In this document: positions 1 through 7,136 of the stretch, one piece after another
How the letters are laid out: every line of letters starts with the position of its first letter
Numbering within the stretch: position 1 is the first letter of the stretch
Assembly (NCBI RefSeq): GCF_019049285.1
Contig: NZ_JAGMUL010000092.1
Location: 204,725 to 268,724 of the forward strand
Length of the DNA: 64,000 nt
From: Streptomyces sp. AC550_RSS872
GTDB taxonomy: Bacteria; Actinomycetota; Actinomycetes; Streptomycetales; Streptomycetaceae
Reading direction: 5' to 3'
Position numbers and translations under genes: made by a program
The notes under the pieces: model-generated
Seen by the model: the letters and a program-made list of their open reading frames with translations, nothing else
Told to the model about the DNA's origin: nothing
The model's database searches: none

Positions 1-255
1 CACGGCAACGACTGCGGCCACGTCGCCCTCCCCCACGGCGATCACACCGACTACGCCCACGACGGACACCTCCACCGAATCCATGAGGGCCACGTCGACG
101 AGTGCGTCGCCGGCGGCCACGCCGTCCACGAGGGCCATGACCACCAGCACGGCGAGGGCTGCGGCCATGTGGCCGTACCGCACGGCGACCACACCGATTA
201 CGTTCACGACGGCCACCGCCACGCCGCCCATGAGGGACACTGGGACGATCACTGA
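1..255 (+). CDS. Histidine-rich metal-binding protein, 3' end only
   Basis: The first 84 codons of the window, ending in TGA at 253-255, read as the C-terminal part of a protein whose start lies before the window. Of these 84 residues 23 are His, with many Asp and Glu and a few Cys. Two diverged internal repeats share the motif PHGDHTDY(A/V)HDGH, and HEGH recurs. No membrane segment or enzyme motif is visible. Such sequences bind Zn or other soft metals by mass action. The zinc-site ArsR/SmtB gene 80 bases downstream supports a metal storage, buffering or delivery role, which is inference. The protein is partial, so full length and any N-terminal domain are unknown. Confidence 0.7.
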   Translation, partial: HGNDCGHVALPHGDHTDYAHDGHLHRIHEGHVDECVAGGHAVHEGHDHQHGEGCGHVAVPHGDHTDYVHDGHRHAAHEGHWDDH

Positions 256-316
256 TCTCCCGCCCGAACATGAGGGCACGTCAGGCCCCCGCCACAATCG
301 AATCGGAAATCATTGC

Positions 317-338
317 CATATGCTAATGTCTGCATATG
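317..338 (+). promoter_or_regulatory. Putative ArsR operator over a leaderless -10 region
   Basis: CATATGC (317-323) and GCATATG (332-338) form a perfect 7-bp inverted repeat with an 8-base centre. The centre holds TAATGT (324-329), which fits the actinobacterial -10 pattern TANNNT. Six bases later comes the ATG at 336, with no Shine-Dalgarno sequence before it. I read this as an autoregulatory operator of the downstream ArsR gene placed over its promoter, with a transcript starting at or next to the start codon. A clear -35 was not found. Confidence 0.55.
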
Positions 339-647
339 ACGATGCCTCCCCCTCCCTCGGCGGACGAGCCGGCCCAGACCCTGAAGGCCGCCAGTGAGCT
401 TCTGCGCGCCCTGGCGTCACCCGTGCGCCTGGGCATCGTGCGCGAACTGTCCGACGGCGGGAAGTACGTCCACGAGCTGGTGACCGCCCTGGGCGTGAGC
501 CAGCCGCTGGTCTCCCAGCATCTGCGGGTGCTGCGCGGCTCCCGGATCGTCACCGCCCGACGCCAGGCACGCGAAACCCAGTACACCCTGACCGACGACC
601 ACGTGGCGCACATCGTGCTGGACGCCATCCACCACGCACAGGAGTAG
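336..647 (+). CDS. ArsR/SmtB-family zinc-type repressor
   Basis: This is a 103-residue winged-helix repressor of the ArsR/SmtB family, which leaves its operator when it binds metal. The recognition helix region is around GVSQPLVSQHLRVL (residues 53-66). The last helix carries D and H two residues apart, then H and E three apart near the C terminus. The spacing D-x-H-(10x)-H-xx-E is the same as the alpha-5 zinc site of SmtB/CzrA (D104, H106, H117, E120), so zinc or cobalt sensing is likely. There is no CxC motif of the arsenic or cadmium sensors. It probably regulates itself and the preceding His-rich gene. The ATG at 336 was chosen because it lies six bases from a -10 and the frame has no usable SD. 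A diverged second copy of its 3' half lies at 3234-3453. Confidence 0.9.
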   Translation: MTMPPPPSADEPAQTLKAASELLRALASPVRLGIVRELSDGGKYVHELVTALGVSQPLVSQHLRVLRGSRIVTARRQARETQYTLTDDHVAHIVLDAIHHAQE

Positions 648-676
648 CGCCGGCAGTCGTGGCACGAGTCCACTTC

Positions 677-708
677 GATGGCCGCCCGACCCCAGTCGGG
701 CGGCCATC
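677..708 (+). terminator. Hairpin terminator after the ArsR gene
   Basis: GATGGCCGCCCGAC (677-690) and its exact reverse complement (695-708) form a 14-bp stem with a CCCA loop, 30 bases after the ArsR stop codon. There is no U-tract, which is usual for Streptomyces terminators. A diverged relative of this hairpin follows the second arsR fragment at 3424-3453. Confidence 0.8.
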
Positions 709-1229
709 GTCGCTCCCACACTCACGCCTCTCGGCAGCCGCTTGGGCGGAGAGACCCGAGAGGGCGGTATTGAAAACGAATTCCACTGGTGCCCAGTGTC
801 GGGGTGCGCCGATGTGCACGGGGTGTCACCGGCTAGTTCTGCTCCTCCGTTGCCTCTCGTGCGCCGCTGCCCGTCCAACCCTGAACGCCGCCCGCCCCGC
901 GCTGTCCAGCCGAGGAGGGAAGCCCGCGGCGTCAGGAAGCGCGGGCCAGTCCGGATAAACGTCTTCCGCATGGGCGGGCGAAGCAGCCCGGGCGCGCCTC
1001 CCGGGTGGCCAGGGGCAGCGGGCCCGCCTGGCCCGCAGCCCCCGTCACCCGTTTTCCAGCTGTCCACCGGCCGCCACGCCTCGCTCCCGGCGAGAGGATC
1101 GACGGTCGCCGGCACCCGGGCTTTGACAGTCCACGCGCCCACCTCCCCGACAGGCGGCGCACTGATACCGCCCGGCCGTCGCCCAGTTGCGGAGCCCTCG
1201 CAGCACCGGGGATGCACCGCACCAGCCGT
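709..1229. other. No gene recognised
   Basis: About 520 bases between the ArsR terminator and the Fur-like fragment. Open frames exist on both strands, but none shows a recognisable motif, a plausible start with an SD, or a protein-like composition (they are rich in Arg, Pro and Gly from GC-rich frames). It is probably decayed or intergenic sequence. Confidence 0.5.
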
Positions 1230-1391
1230 ACACCTCCTGTCCGGGCATCACGCGACGGCATGGCGGTGCCCCGCATCAGCACTATCTGATCTGCCGGGCT
1301 TGCGGCCACAGCCGCCCCGTGGACTCCGAGGTCATCGAGGAGTGGGCCGATCGCATCACCGCCGACACCGGGTTCGCCGCAGTCGAGCACA
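1230..1391 (+). pseudogene. Fragment of a Fur/Zur-family metal regulator
   Basis: Frame 2 here encodes HQHYLICRACGHSRP followed by VIEEWADRITADTGF and AVEHT. This is the typical dimerisation-domain start of Fur/Zur proteins: the His-rich metal ligand stretch, the first CxxC, then the helix. The N-terminal winged helix is missing, and so is the second CxxC that should follow. At about 1391 the reading moves into an ABC-ATPase sequence in another frame. I therefore call it a truncated remnant. Together with the ABC piece and the ArsR and His-rich genes it points to a former zinc-uptake locus. Confidence 0.6.
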
Positions 1392-1598
1392 CAAGACCAG
1401 CCTCGTCCGGGCCCTGCTGGGCCGGCAGCCGCTGTCCGCCGGAACGCTGACCGTCCTGGGCCGGCCTGCCCGCAGCGCCAGCCGGCACATCGGCTACATC
1501 CCGCATCAGGCGGCACTGTCCGGACACGCGATGCTACGCGCCCGTGACCTCGTGCGCTTCGGATGGGACGGGCACCGCTTCGGACCGTGCCCGCACAG
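1391..1598 (+). pseudogene. Fragment of a metal ABC-transporter ATPase
   Basis: Frame 1 reads KTSLVRALLGRQPLSAGT, the Walker A lysine and following helix. It continues as LTVLGRPAR, then HIGYIPHQ with the Q-loop glutamine, and then RDLVRFGWDGHRFGP. This is the N-terminal third of a zinc/manganese-type ABC ATPase. The residues before the Walker A Lys are replaced by the Fur/Zur fragment, and the signature motif and Walker B are absent because the sequence runs into the PP2C gene. It has no start codon and cannot form an ATPase. The join with the Fur piece is at or near 1391-1395. Confidence 0.6.
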
Positions 1599-1640
1599 GT
1601 TGGGGAGGTGACAAGCGTCACGGGGGTGTATCCAGGTTTC

Positions 1641-2777
1641 ATGGGTGCTCGAGGACCGCACGGCAGTCATCGCCGATCACGGGAGTCGCATCAGGCTCTG
1701 CTTGCGGTACCACTCGGGCTCATCGTCATCGTCACGGTGGGCGACATCCTCGCTCCCCCCGAAGTGCATCTCGGTCCCTTCCTGGCCGCCGCTCCCGCCA
1801 TCACCGCATCGTTCGCCGGCCCTCGCACCACCGGATGCGTCGGGGCGGTCGCGGTTCTGGCCCAGGCCGTGATCGCGATCGTGCGCACCAGTCTCACCGA
1901 CCTCAACCACAGCTTCCAGCTCACCGCGCTTGTTCTGATCTCGGTGTTCGTCACGCTGTTCGCCCACCGGCGCGAGCGACACGAGAACGAGCTGATGCAG
2001 CTGCGCTCGGTGGCGGAGGCCGCACAGCAGGTCGTGCTACGACCGCTGCCACGCCGGATCGGGCCGCTGCGCATCGCCTCCGTCTACCTGGCCGCCGAAG
2101 CCGAGGCACAGATCGGCGGCGACCTGTTCGCCGCAGCGCGTGCCGGACAGGGGACCCGGTTCATCGTCGGGGATGTCCGGGGCAAGGGCATGGAGGCGAT
2201 CGGGGACGCTGCTCTCCTTCTCGGCGCCTTCCGCTCCGCCGCCCACCGGCAGGCCGACCTCGCCGCGCTGGTCGCCTACCTGGAGGGAACCGTCTCCTCG
2301 GACCTGGACGACCCGGAAGCGGCCCTGTCGGGAGCCGGATCCCGCAGCGAAGCCTTCGTCACCGCCGCCGTCCTGGACATCCCCGACGACACACCGGTCC
2401 TTCATCTGATCAACTGCGGCCACCCACCGCCGCTACTGCTGCACAACGGCCAGGTCATCTCGCTCGAGGTGAGCGATCCGGCCCCGCCTCTGGGGCTCAG
2501 CGAGTTCGCCGCCTCACCCTTCGCCGCGAAAAGCTTCCCCTTCGAACCTGGCGACACCCTCTTGCTGTACACCGACGGCGTCATCGAGGCCCGCGACGGA
2601 TCGGGGGCCTTTTACCCGCTGGCCCAGCGTATGAGCGTCGTTCCCGAGGGCGAGCCCGATGGGCTGTTGCGTCATCTACAGAAAGACCTCCTCGCTCATA
2701 CGCCGGGAGGGCATCTGGGCGACGACGCTGCCATGGTGGCGATCGAGCGCGAGAGTGACGGCTTGACGTCGTCCTGA
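1641..2777 (+). CDS. Membrane PP2C/SpoIIE-type serine phosphatase
   Basis: This 378-residue protein has three or four hydrophobic segments in roughly the first 115 residues, then an HRRERHE linker and a SpoIIE/PP2C phosphatase domain to the end. Metal-binding motifs are visible: EAEAQIGGDLF, the DVRGKGM motif, then LLLYTDGVIEARD and GDDAAMVA at the C terminus. Such proteins dephosphorylate anti-sigma-factor antagonists in actinobacterial stress and development pathways; the partner is not in this window. The frame is open from 1563, but those codons overlap the ABC-ATPase remnant, so the ATG at 1641 is preferred. GTG codons at 1608 and 1626 behind GGGGAGG are alternatives. It is the only intact gene in an area of fragments. 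Confidence 0.85.
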   Translation: MGARGPHGSHRRSRESHQALLAVPLGLIVIVTVGDILAPPEVHLGPFLAAAPAITASFAGPRTTGCVGAVAVLAQAVIAIVRTSLTDLNHSFQLTALVLISVFVTLFAHRRERHENELMQLRSVAEAAQQVVLRPLPRRIGPLRIASVYLAAEAEAQIGGDLFAAARAGQGTRFIVGDVRGKGMEAIGDAALLLGAFRSAAHRQADLAALVAYLEGTVSSDLDDPEAALSGAGSRSEAFVTAAVLDIPDDTPVLHLINCGHPPPLLLHNGQVISLEVSDPAPPLGLSEFAASPFAAKSFPFEPGDTLLLYTDGVIEARDGSGAFYPLAQRMSVVPEGEPDGLLRHLQKDLLAHTPGGHLGDDAAMVAIERESDGLTSS

Positions 2778-2811
2778 GCGCGAGCCACCTCGGTCACCAC
2801 CGGCGCACTCG

Positions 2812-3216
2812 TCAGTCCCCGGCCGAGTCTTCCTCCGCCTTACGCGGACGTGACAGGACGGCGGCCATGAACGCGGTGACGACGAGGCCGACCGCTGCGA
2901 TCATCGCCAGGGCGGTGAAGCCGCGGTCGTACGCCTGCCGGGCCGCGTGCAGCACAGCGTCCGCGGTGGGGGAAGGCACGTGTGCCACGAAACCCTCGGC
3001 TACGGCGAACGACTCCACGGCGGTGGATCGTTCGCCCGGTCCGAGGCCCGGTACCACGGGCAGGCCGGTGCGGTGGACGGCGGCCAGGACGGTTCCGAGG
3101 ACGGCGACACCGAGGCCCGCGCCGAGTTCGAAGGACGTCTCCAGGATCCCGGCCACCTCTCCGGAGCGCTCGGGCTGTGCGGCGCTCATGATGGAGTCGC
3201 CACCCAGGGACATCAC
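2812..3216 (-). pseudogene. C-terminal remnant of a DHA2-type MFS drug exporter
   Basis: About 134 residues are readable on the minus strand. They match the last third of a 14-helix DHA2 (EmrB/QacA/SmvA-like) efflux pump: SGEVAGILETSFELGAGLG, a periplasmic loop, AYDRGFTALAMIAAVGL as the last membrane span, and a charged tail. Helices 1 to about 11 are missing. The first codons abut the arsR 3'-half duplicate near 3220, so the gene was cut at that point. It cannot work as a transporter. Confidence 0.7.
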
Positions 3217-3227
3217 GATGCCGGGCG

Positions 3228-3453
3228 ATGGCCGCCCTGGGTGTGAGCCGGCCGCTGGTCTCCCAGCCCCTGCGGGTGCTGCGCGGCTCCCGGATCGTCA
3301 CCGCCCGACGCCAGGCACGCAACACCCAGTACAGCCTGACCGACGACCACGTGGCGCACATCGTGCTGGACGCCATCCGCCACGCACAGGAACAGCCACT
3401 GCGCGCATACGTCGGCACTGCCTCGACGGCCGTCCGTCCTTGGGCGGCCGTCG
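3228..3453 (+). pseudogene. Second, diverged 3' half of the arsR gene with its terminator
   Basis: From 3234 to about 3391 the DNA is nearly identical to 486-643 of the intact ArsR gene. It includes the recognition helix and the whole metal-binding helix (TDDHVAHIVLDAI, then RHAQE). The N-terminal part is replaced by the MFS remnant, and the stop codon is lost because the GAG-TAG of the intact gene reads GAACAG here. CGACGGCCGTCC (3424-3435) and GGGCGGCCGTCG (3442-3453) form a hairpin with one mismatch, a degraded counterpart of the terminator at 677-708. The fragment lacks the first DNA-binding half and is not expected to be functional. Confidence 0.75.
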
Positions 3454-3807
3454 CTGCTTGCGGCCCGTCTTCTGGTCGGTCACCGGAAGCTGCGCGCCAT
3501 CGGGTGGCCGGAGTTCAGGCGCGCCGTCCTCCAGCTGCGCCCGCTCGGCCACGGCCGGGTCGGTCGAATCCGAGACCAGCTCTGCGATGCGCAGGGTGCA
3601 CTCCCACTCCGTCAGCCTGCCTTTGATCACCACCAGGTATGTCTCCTGGTCGGCGAAGCGGTACACGTGACGCCGTTTCTCGACGATCTTTCTGCTCGGT
3701 ACATACGTGTGAAGGGCTGCACGAAGTGCCTTCAGCGCCTGGTCCTTCGTATCCAGCCCACGGCAGATGAACTCGGTCCTGTGTACGTCGCTGTAGTACT
3801 CCGCCAT
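3298..3807 (-). CDS. Hypothetical protein with a doubtful C-terminal end
   Basis: I do not recognise the family. The first roughly 110 residues look like a real globular protein: MAEYYSDVHRTEF, then KALRAALHTYVPSRKIVEK, RRHVYRFADQETYLVVIKG and ECTLRIAELVSDST. Codon use is less extreme than in the neighbours. After about residue 115 the frame becomes Arg/Pro-rich and runs antisense through the arsR terminator and duplicate to 3298. That tail is probably read-through after the original 3' end was lost. The ATG at 3807 is preceded by only a weak SD. The functional part is probably about 3430-3807. The reading may be a truncated gene rather than an intact one. Confidence 0.5.
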   Translation of the reverse strand: MAEYYSDVHRTEFICRGLDTKDQALKALRAALHTYVPSRKIVEKRRHVYRFADQETYLVVIKGRLTEWECTLRIAELVSDSTDPAVAERAQLEDGAPELRPPDGAQLPVTDQKTGRKQRRPPKDGRPSRQCRRMRAVAVPVRGGWRPARCAPRGRRSGCTGCCVPGVGR

Positions 3808-4082
3808 CACGACCCAGCTGCCCGTCGCGCTCCCCCTCGGCGCCGCGGCCAGTCAGTCGCAGCTCACTCCCCGAAGCAAGAGTGAAGCAGACCGGGGGTG
3901 GCCTCTATGCGAGAGCGGCGGATGGGGAGAGCGGCTGACCACCCCCACGTCGAGCACACCTTCGCCCGCTGATAACGGACACTGTCCGGCCCAACTCGCC
4001 GAAGCATTCCGGGGCCGGCGGGCTGGTCCCGCCCCCGCTTGGGCCAGGGGATGGCCGGTGCGGGGACTTGGCCCTCTCTCGG

Positions 4083-4205
4083 TTACTGCTGGCCGAGCCA
4101 GACGTAGAGAATCAGGCCGCCGAGAACGGTGCCCGTCGTCTGGACTGCGACGGCGGCCGCGAACTCAAGGAGTCGCTGCCTCTTGCTGGGCTTACAGTTG
4201 TGCAT
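4083..4205 (-). CDS. Small single-span membrane peptide
   Basis: This 40-codon frame reads MHNCKPSKRQRLLEF, then AAAVAVQTTGTVLGGLILYVW, and ends LGQQ before TAA. A positively charged N terminus precedes one hydrophobic stretch of about 20 residues, as in small Streptomyces membrane peptides. GAGAGGGGA lies at SD distance before the ATG. It has no homologue I can name and no neighbour that suggests a role. The combination of SD, basic head and clean hydrophobic helix is the support for calling it. Confidence 0.55.
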   Translation of the reverse strand: MHNCKPSKRQRLLEFAAAVAVQTTGTVLGGLILYVWLGQQ

Positions 4206-4239
4206 GAGATGTCCCCTCTCAACTGGTGAAGCTTGAGAG

Positions 4240-4800
4240 AGAGCCCGCGCCAAAGGTATCCGCCCGGCCTGTCGGTTGGAGGCCGATCACCGAAACCCGC
4301 AGGACGACTCTGATCACCGCCGATTGCGGCTGGTGACAGAGTTCTCAGCACCACTCGATCGGCCTCCACATCGAACCCGAGCACCGGGTGACTGTGATCG
4401 CCGCCCTCGGCGTCCATCAGCACCGGCTTGCCCAGCCGTTGGCCGATCACTGTGACAACGCCGCAGAACATGTCGAGCCGTTCCTGCCTGTGCAGCTCCC
4501 ACAGGTCAACGTCGAAGTCGATTTCTTCCACCGAGTAGAAGCGGAAGATCGCCAGGACGTCGGAAGTCGGTCCGGACCCGCAACTCGGGGCACTCGGCAT
4601 CAGCCGGACGGGACAGCACTGCCTCAGCCCGACGCACCAGCAGCACCGTCTCACCCTCGGAGTACTGCTTCCTCCAGTCGCTCGAGGCGACGAGGTCGAG
4701 GACCGACTGCCAGCAACGACCCCATCAAGTCGGGACCGAAGGACGGCTTCCGGTCAGGCGAGAGGGCGTAGAAGTCGCTGCCGTGGCGGTGTACTCGGGG
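4240..4800 (-). pseudogene. Frameshifted hypothetical gene (two breaks)
   Basis: Three minus-strand frames join into one protein-like reading. The first is DFYALSPDRKPSFGPDLMGS (about 4790-4710). After a shift it becomes VLDLVASSDWRKQYSEGE and VLLVRRAEAVLS (about 4710-4575). After a second shift it reads SDVLAIFRFYSVEEIDFDVD, then MFCGVVTVIGQRLGKPVLM and HPVLGFDVEADRVVL (about 4570-4330). Each piece has the composition of a real protein and none has a proper start and stop. I do not know the family. The 3' end below about 4330 is uncertain. Confidence 0.55.
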
Positions 4801-4935
4801 CGCACCCGGGTCCTGTGCCGCGTTCCGGCGGGCCGGGCGCTCTGGTCGGGATCTTCGGGCAGTCCCGGCGTCAAGATCGATTGTCAGTGGCGGGTGAGAG
4901 CATCGAGGTACCGAGTCGGATCAGGGGGAGTTGTC

Positions 4936-5976
4936 ATGTCCGGAAGCCAGAACTACATCAACCACGTTGCTCTTGTGCTGGACGCCAGTTCATCCATGTC
5001 GCACCTCAGCCGCAAGGTCGTGGAGGTCGCCGACCAGCAGATCACCTACCTGGCCCGCCGATCGCAGGAGCTGGATCAGGAGACCCGTGTCACGGTGTAC
5101 GTCTTCGCGGACCAGGTCGAGTGCGTCATCTACGACAAGGACGTGCTGCGGATGCCGTCCCTGAAGCAGTTGTACCGGGCCGGCGGGATGACAGCACTGC
5201 TCGCGGCGACGCTCAAGTCACAGCGGGAACTGGCGCAGACGGCTCAACTGTACGGAGACCACAGCTTCCTGACGTTCGTACTCACGGACGGACAGGAAAA
5301 CGCCAGCCATCGCTGCCCGGACGCACACCACAGGGACCCGCGCGCCCTGGTCGGGGCCGTCGCCGAGATGATCGAGAAGCAGGAGGACAACTGGACCCTG
5401 GCCGTTCTCGTGCCGGATCAGATGGGCAAGCGCGAAGCCATGCAGTGCGGGTTCCCCAAGGACAACATCGCCGTCTGGGACGCCACGAGCACTCAGGGAC
5501 TGGAGGAGGCCGGGCAGGTCATCCAGCAGGCCACCGAGCAGTTCATGGTGGGCCGTTCCCGGGGTATCCGTGGATCGCGGGCGGTGTTCTCCACGGGTGC
5601 GCAGGCAGTCAACAAGGACACCATCAAGGCAGCCGGTCTGGTCCCGGTGGATCCGTCGGCGTACCAGCTGATCCCGGTGGCCCGTGATGCGGCGATCCGC
5701 GAGTGGGTCATCGAGTGCGGGCACACGTACCGCACCGGTGGTGCGTTCTACCAGCTGAGCAAGTCGGAGAAGATCCAGGCGCAGAAGCAGATCGCGGTGC
5801 TGGAGAAGAAGACGGACCGCGTGTACACGGGGCCGCAGGCACGGGCGCTGCTGGGCCTGCCGGGTACGGAAATCCGCGTCAAGCCGGATCACAACGCCGA
5901 GTTCACGATCTTTGTGCAGAGCACCAGCGTGAACCGAAAGCTCGTGCCCAACACCCGACTGCTCCTCATGCTCTGA
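4936..5976 (+). CDS. VWA-domain protein
   Basis: This 346-residue protein begins with a von Willebrand factor A domain. The metal-binding MIDAS motif DASSSMS is at residues 16-22, and TDGQENAS follows at about residue 117. The second half (from about WVIECGHTYRTGG) is a basic region with a predicted helix rich in Lys and Gln, then ALLGLPGTEIRVKPDHN and a final beta-rich segment. VWA proteins of this size usually act as Mg-dependent protein-interaction modules, sometimes with MoxR ATPases or toxic effectors; neither is next to it here. The start at 4936 follows AGGGGGAG; the longer open frame to 4783 has no SD and overlaps the pseudogene. It ends just before a strong bidirectional hairpin. Confidence 0.85.
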   Translation: MSGSQNYINHVALVLDASSSMSHLSRKVVEVADQQITYLARRSQELDQETRVTVYVFADQVECVIYDKDVLRMPSLKQLYRAGGMTALLAATLKSQRELAQTAQLYGDHSFLTFVLTDGQENASHRCPDAHHRDPRALVGAVAEMIEKQEDNWTLAVLVPDQMGKREAMQCGFPKDNIAVWDATSTQGLEEAGQVIQQATEQFMVGRSRGIRGSRAVFSTGAQAVNKDTIKAAGLVPVDPSAYQLIPVARDAAIREWVIECGHTYRTGGAFYQLSKSEKIQAQKQIAVLEKKTDRVYTGPQARALLGLPGTEIRVKPDHNAEFTIFVQSTSVNRKLVPNTRLLLML

Positions 5977-6029
5977 CACCTCAAACCCCGGCAGGTGGGA
6001 CGCGCGAGGGCGTCTTCGGCGGCTGCCTG

Positions 6030-6080
6030 CCGGTCACCACCGTGGGCAACGCCGGGCACGTTGCCCACGGTGGTGACCGG
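6030..6080. terminator. Bidirectional terminator with a 21-bp perfect stem
   Basis: Bases 6030-6050 and 6060-6080 are exact reverse complements (CCGGTCACCACCGTGGGCAAC on the left) around a 9-base loop. The hairpin sits between the convergent VWA and MBL genes, 53 bases after one stop and 75 bases beyond the other. This is the right place to stop transcription from both sides. Confidence 0.9.
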
Positions 6081-6155
6081 TTCGACGGGCGTCGGCGTCG
6101 GGCGGAGTCGGTGAGTGCGGGCGGGGTGGCAACGCGTGCGCCGGCCCGGAACTCC

Positions 6156-6926
6156 TCATCCGATCGAGAAGGTGGCACCGGGCGCGGCATAGTCGACGGG
6201 ACCGTCGAACCGGGCCGAGGCGCGTGCCACCGCCTGTTGCGGGGTGAGGAATCGTCCGACGTGGGTGACGATCAACCGGCCCACCCGGGCCCCGCCGGCC
6301 GTCTCCCCGGTGTCTTCGGGCGTGTGATGCACCTGTTCACCCTCGGCAGGCGCTTGGGCGCTCTCGGCCTCGCACAGCAGCACATCGCATCCCTCGGCGA
6401 GCCGCGTGAGGTTCGGGCACGGCGCTGTGTCCCCGGAGTAGACCAGCGACCGGCCCTCGGCCTCGATGCGCACGGCGAAGGCCGGGATGCCGTGCGCCAC
6501 TGCCCGGCTGGTCAGAGTGAGTGCACCGACCCGTGCCTGATGCCCGTCGGCCAGCTCATGGACGGCGAAGGCGGACTCGACGGGACTGCGCGTCGGGCTG
6601 TTGGTGAGGAAATGGGCCAGCCGGTCAGCGAGGCCCGGCGGCCCGTACAGGGGGATGGGGGCGGCGAGTTGTATGTCCGCGTAGAGCGCCGCGTAGTAGG
6701 CGGTGAGCAGGTCCGCGCTGTGGTCGGCGTGCAGGTGGGAAATCCAGATCGCGTCCACCTCGTCGAGGCGGACATGCCGCTGCAACTGGGCCAGTGTCCC
6801 GCTGCCCGCATCCATCCAGACCCGAGTGCCGCCGCTGGAGACCAGGTAGCCGGAGCACGGGTTGTCCACGCTCGCATAGGGCGTCGCACTCCCCAGGACG
6901 GTGAGGCGGAGAAGATCGCTGGCCAT
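6156..6926 (-). CDS. MBL-fold metallo-hydrolase (RNase Z-like)
   Basis: This 256-residue metallo-beta-lactamase-fold enzyme carries HLHADHS, the HxHxDH di-zinc motif. Further ligands are in AVAHGIPAFAVRI, VYSGDTAPCPNL and LIVTHVGRF. The start of the protein (LTVLGSATPYASVDNPCSGYL) is typical of the RNase Z-like / beta-lactamase-fold group that includes phosphodiesterases. Substrate cannot be told from sequence. The ATG at 6926 was chosen because the protein begins with the usual beta strand there. It stands alone and diverges from the ABC-F gene. Confidence 0.9.
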   Translation of the reverse strand: MASDLLRLTVLGSATPYASVDNPCSGYLVSSGGTRVWMDAGSGTLAQLQRHVRLDEVDAIWISHLHADHSADLLTAYYAALYADIQLAAPIPLYGPPGLADRLAHFLTNSPTRSPVESAFAVHELADGHQARVGALTLTSRAVAHGIPAFAVRIEAEGRSLVYSGDTAPCPNLTRLAEGCDVLLCEAESAQAPAEGEQVHHTPEDTGETAGGARVGRLIVTHVGRFLTPQQAVARASARFDGPVDYAAPGATFSIG

Positions 6927-7009
6927 GGGGTGAGTGTATTGAACGCTTGTCCACAAGCGGTGAGGTTCTCCTGGGACTGCCACCGCGCGATCCGAAGCCG
7001 GCATCCGAC

Positions 7010-7069
7010 TGGAGACGAGTCGTATCGTCTTGCTATGGTGGCGGCATGCGTTTCTTCTACTTTCTCTGA
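7010..7069 (+). promoter_or_regulatory. Promoter and possible leaderless leader peptide of the ABC-F gene
   Basis: TGGAGA (7010-7015) and TATGGT (7034-7039) are spaced 18 bases apart and fit a housekeeping promoter. Six bases after the -10 lies an ATG (7046) that opens the seven-codon frame MRFFYFL, stop at 7067-7069. No separate SD precedes it, so the peptide would be translated from the transcript's 5' end. Short leader peptides upstream of ABC-F resistance genes are known to control them by antibiotic-stalled ribosomes. CGGGCA (7073-7078) and TGCCCG (7101-7106) could pair in the stretch before the ABC-F start. The role is inferred. Confidence 0.45.
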
Positions 7070-7136
7070 GTCCGGGCACGGCCGACGCCGCCGTTTCTGC
7101 TGCCCGTAGACCCTTCGCATCCCCAGGGAAAGTCAC

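Noticed and set aside
4388..4771. A plus-strand frame of 127 codons
   Set aside because: Antisense to the three-part pseudogene, which has the more protein-like reading.
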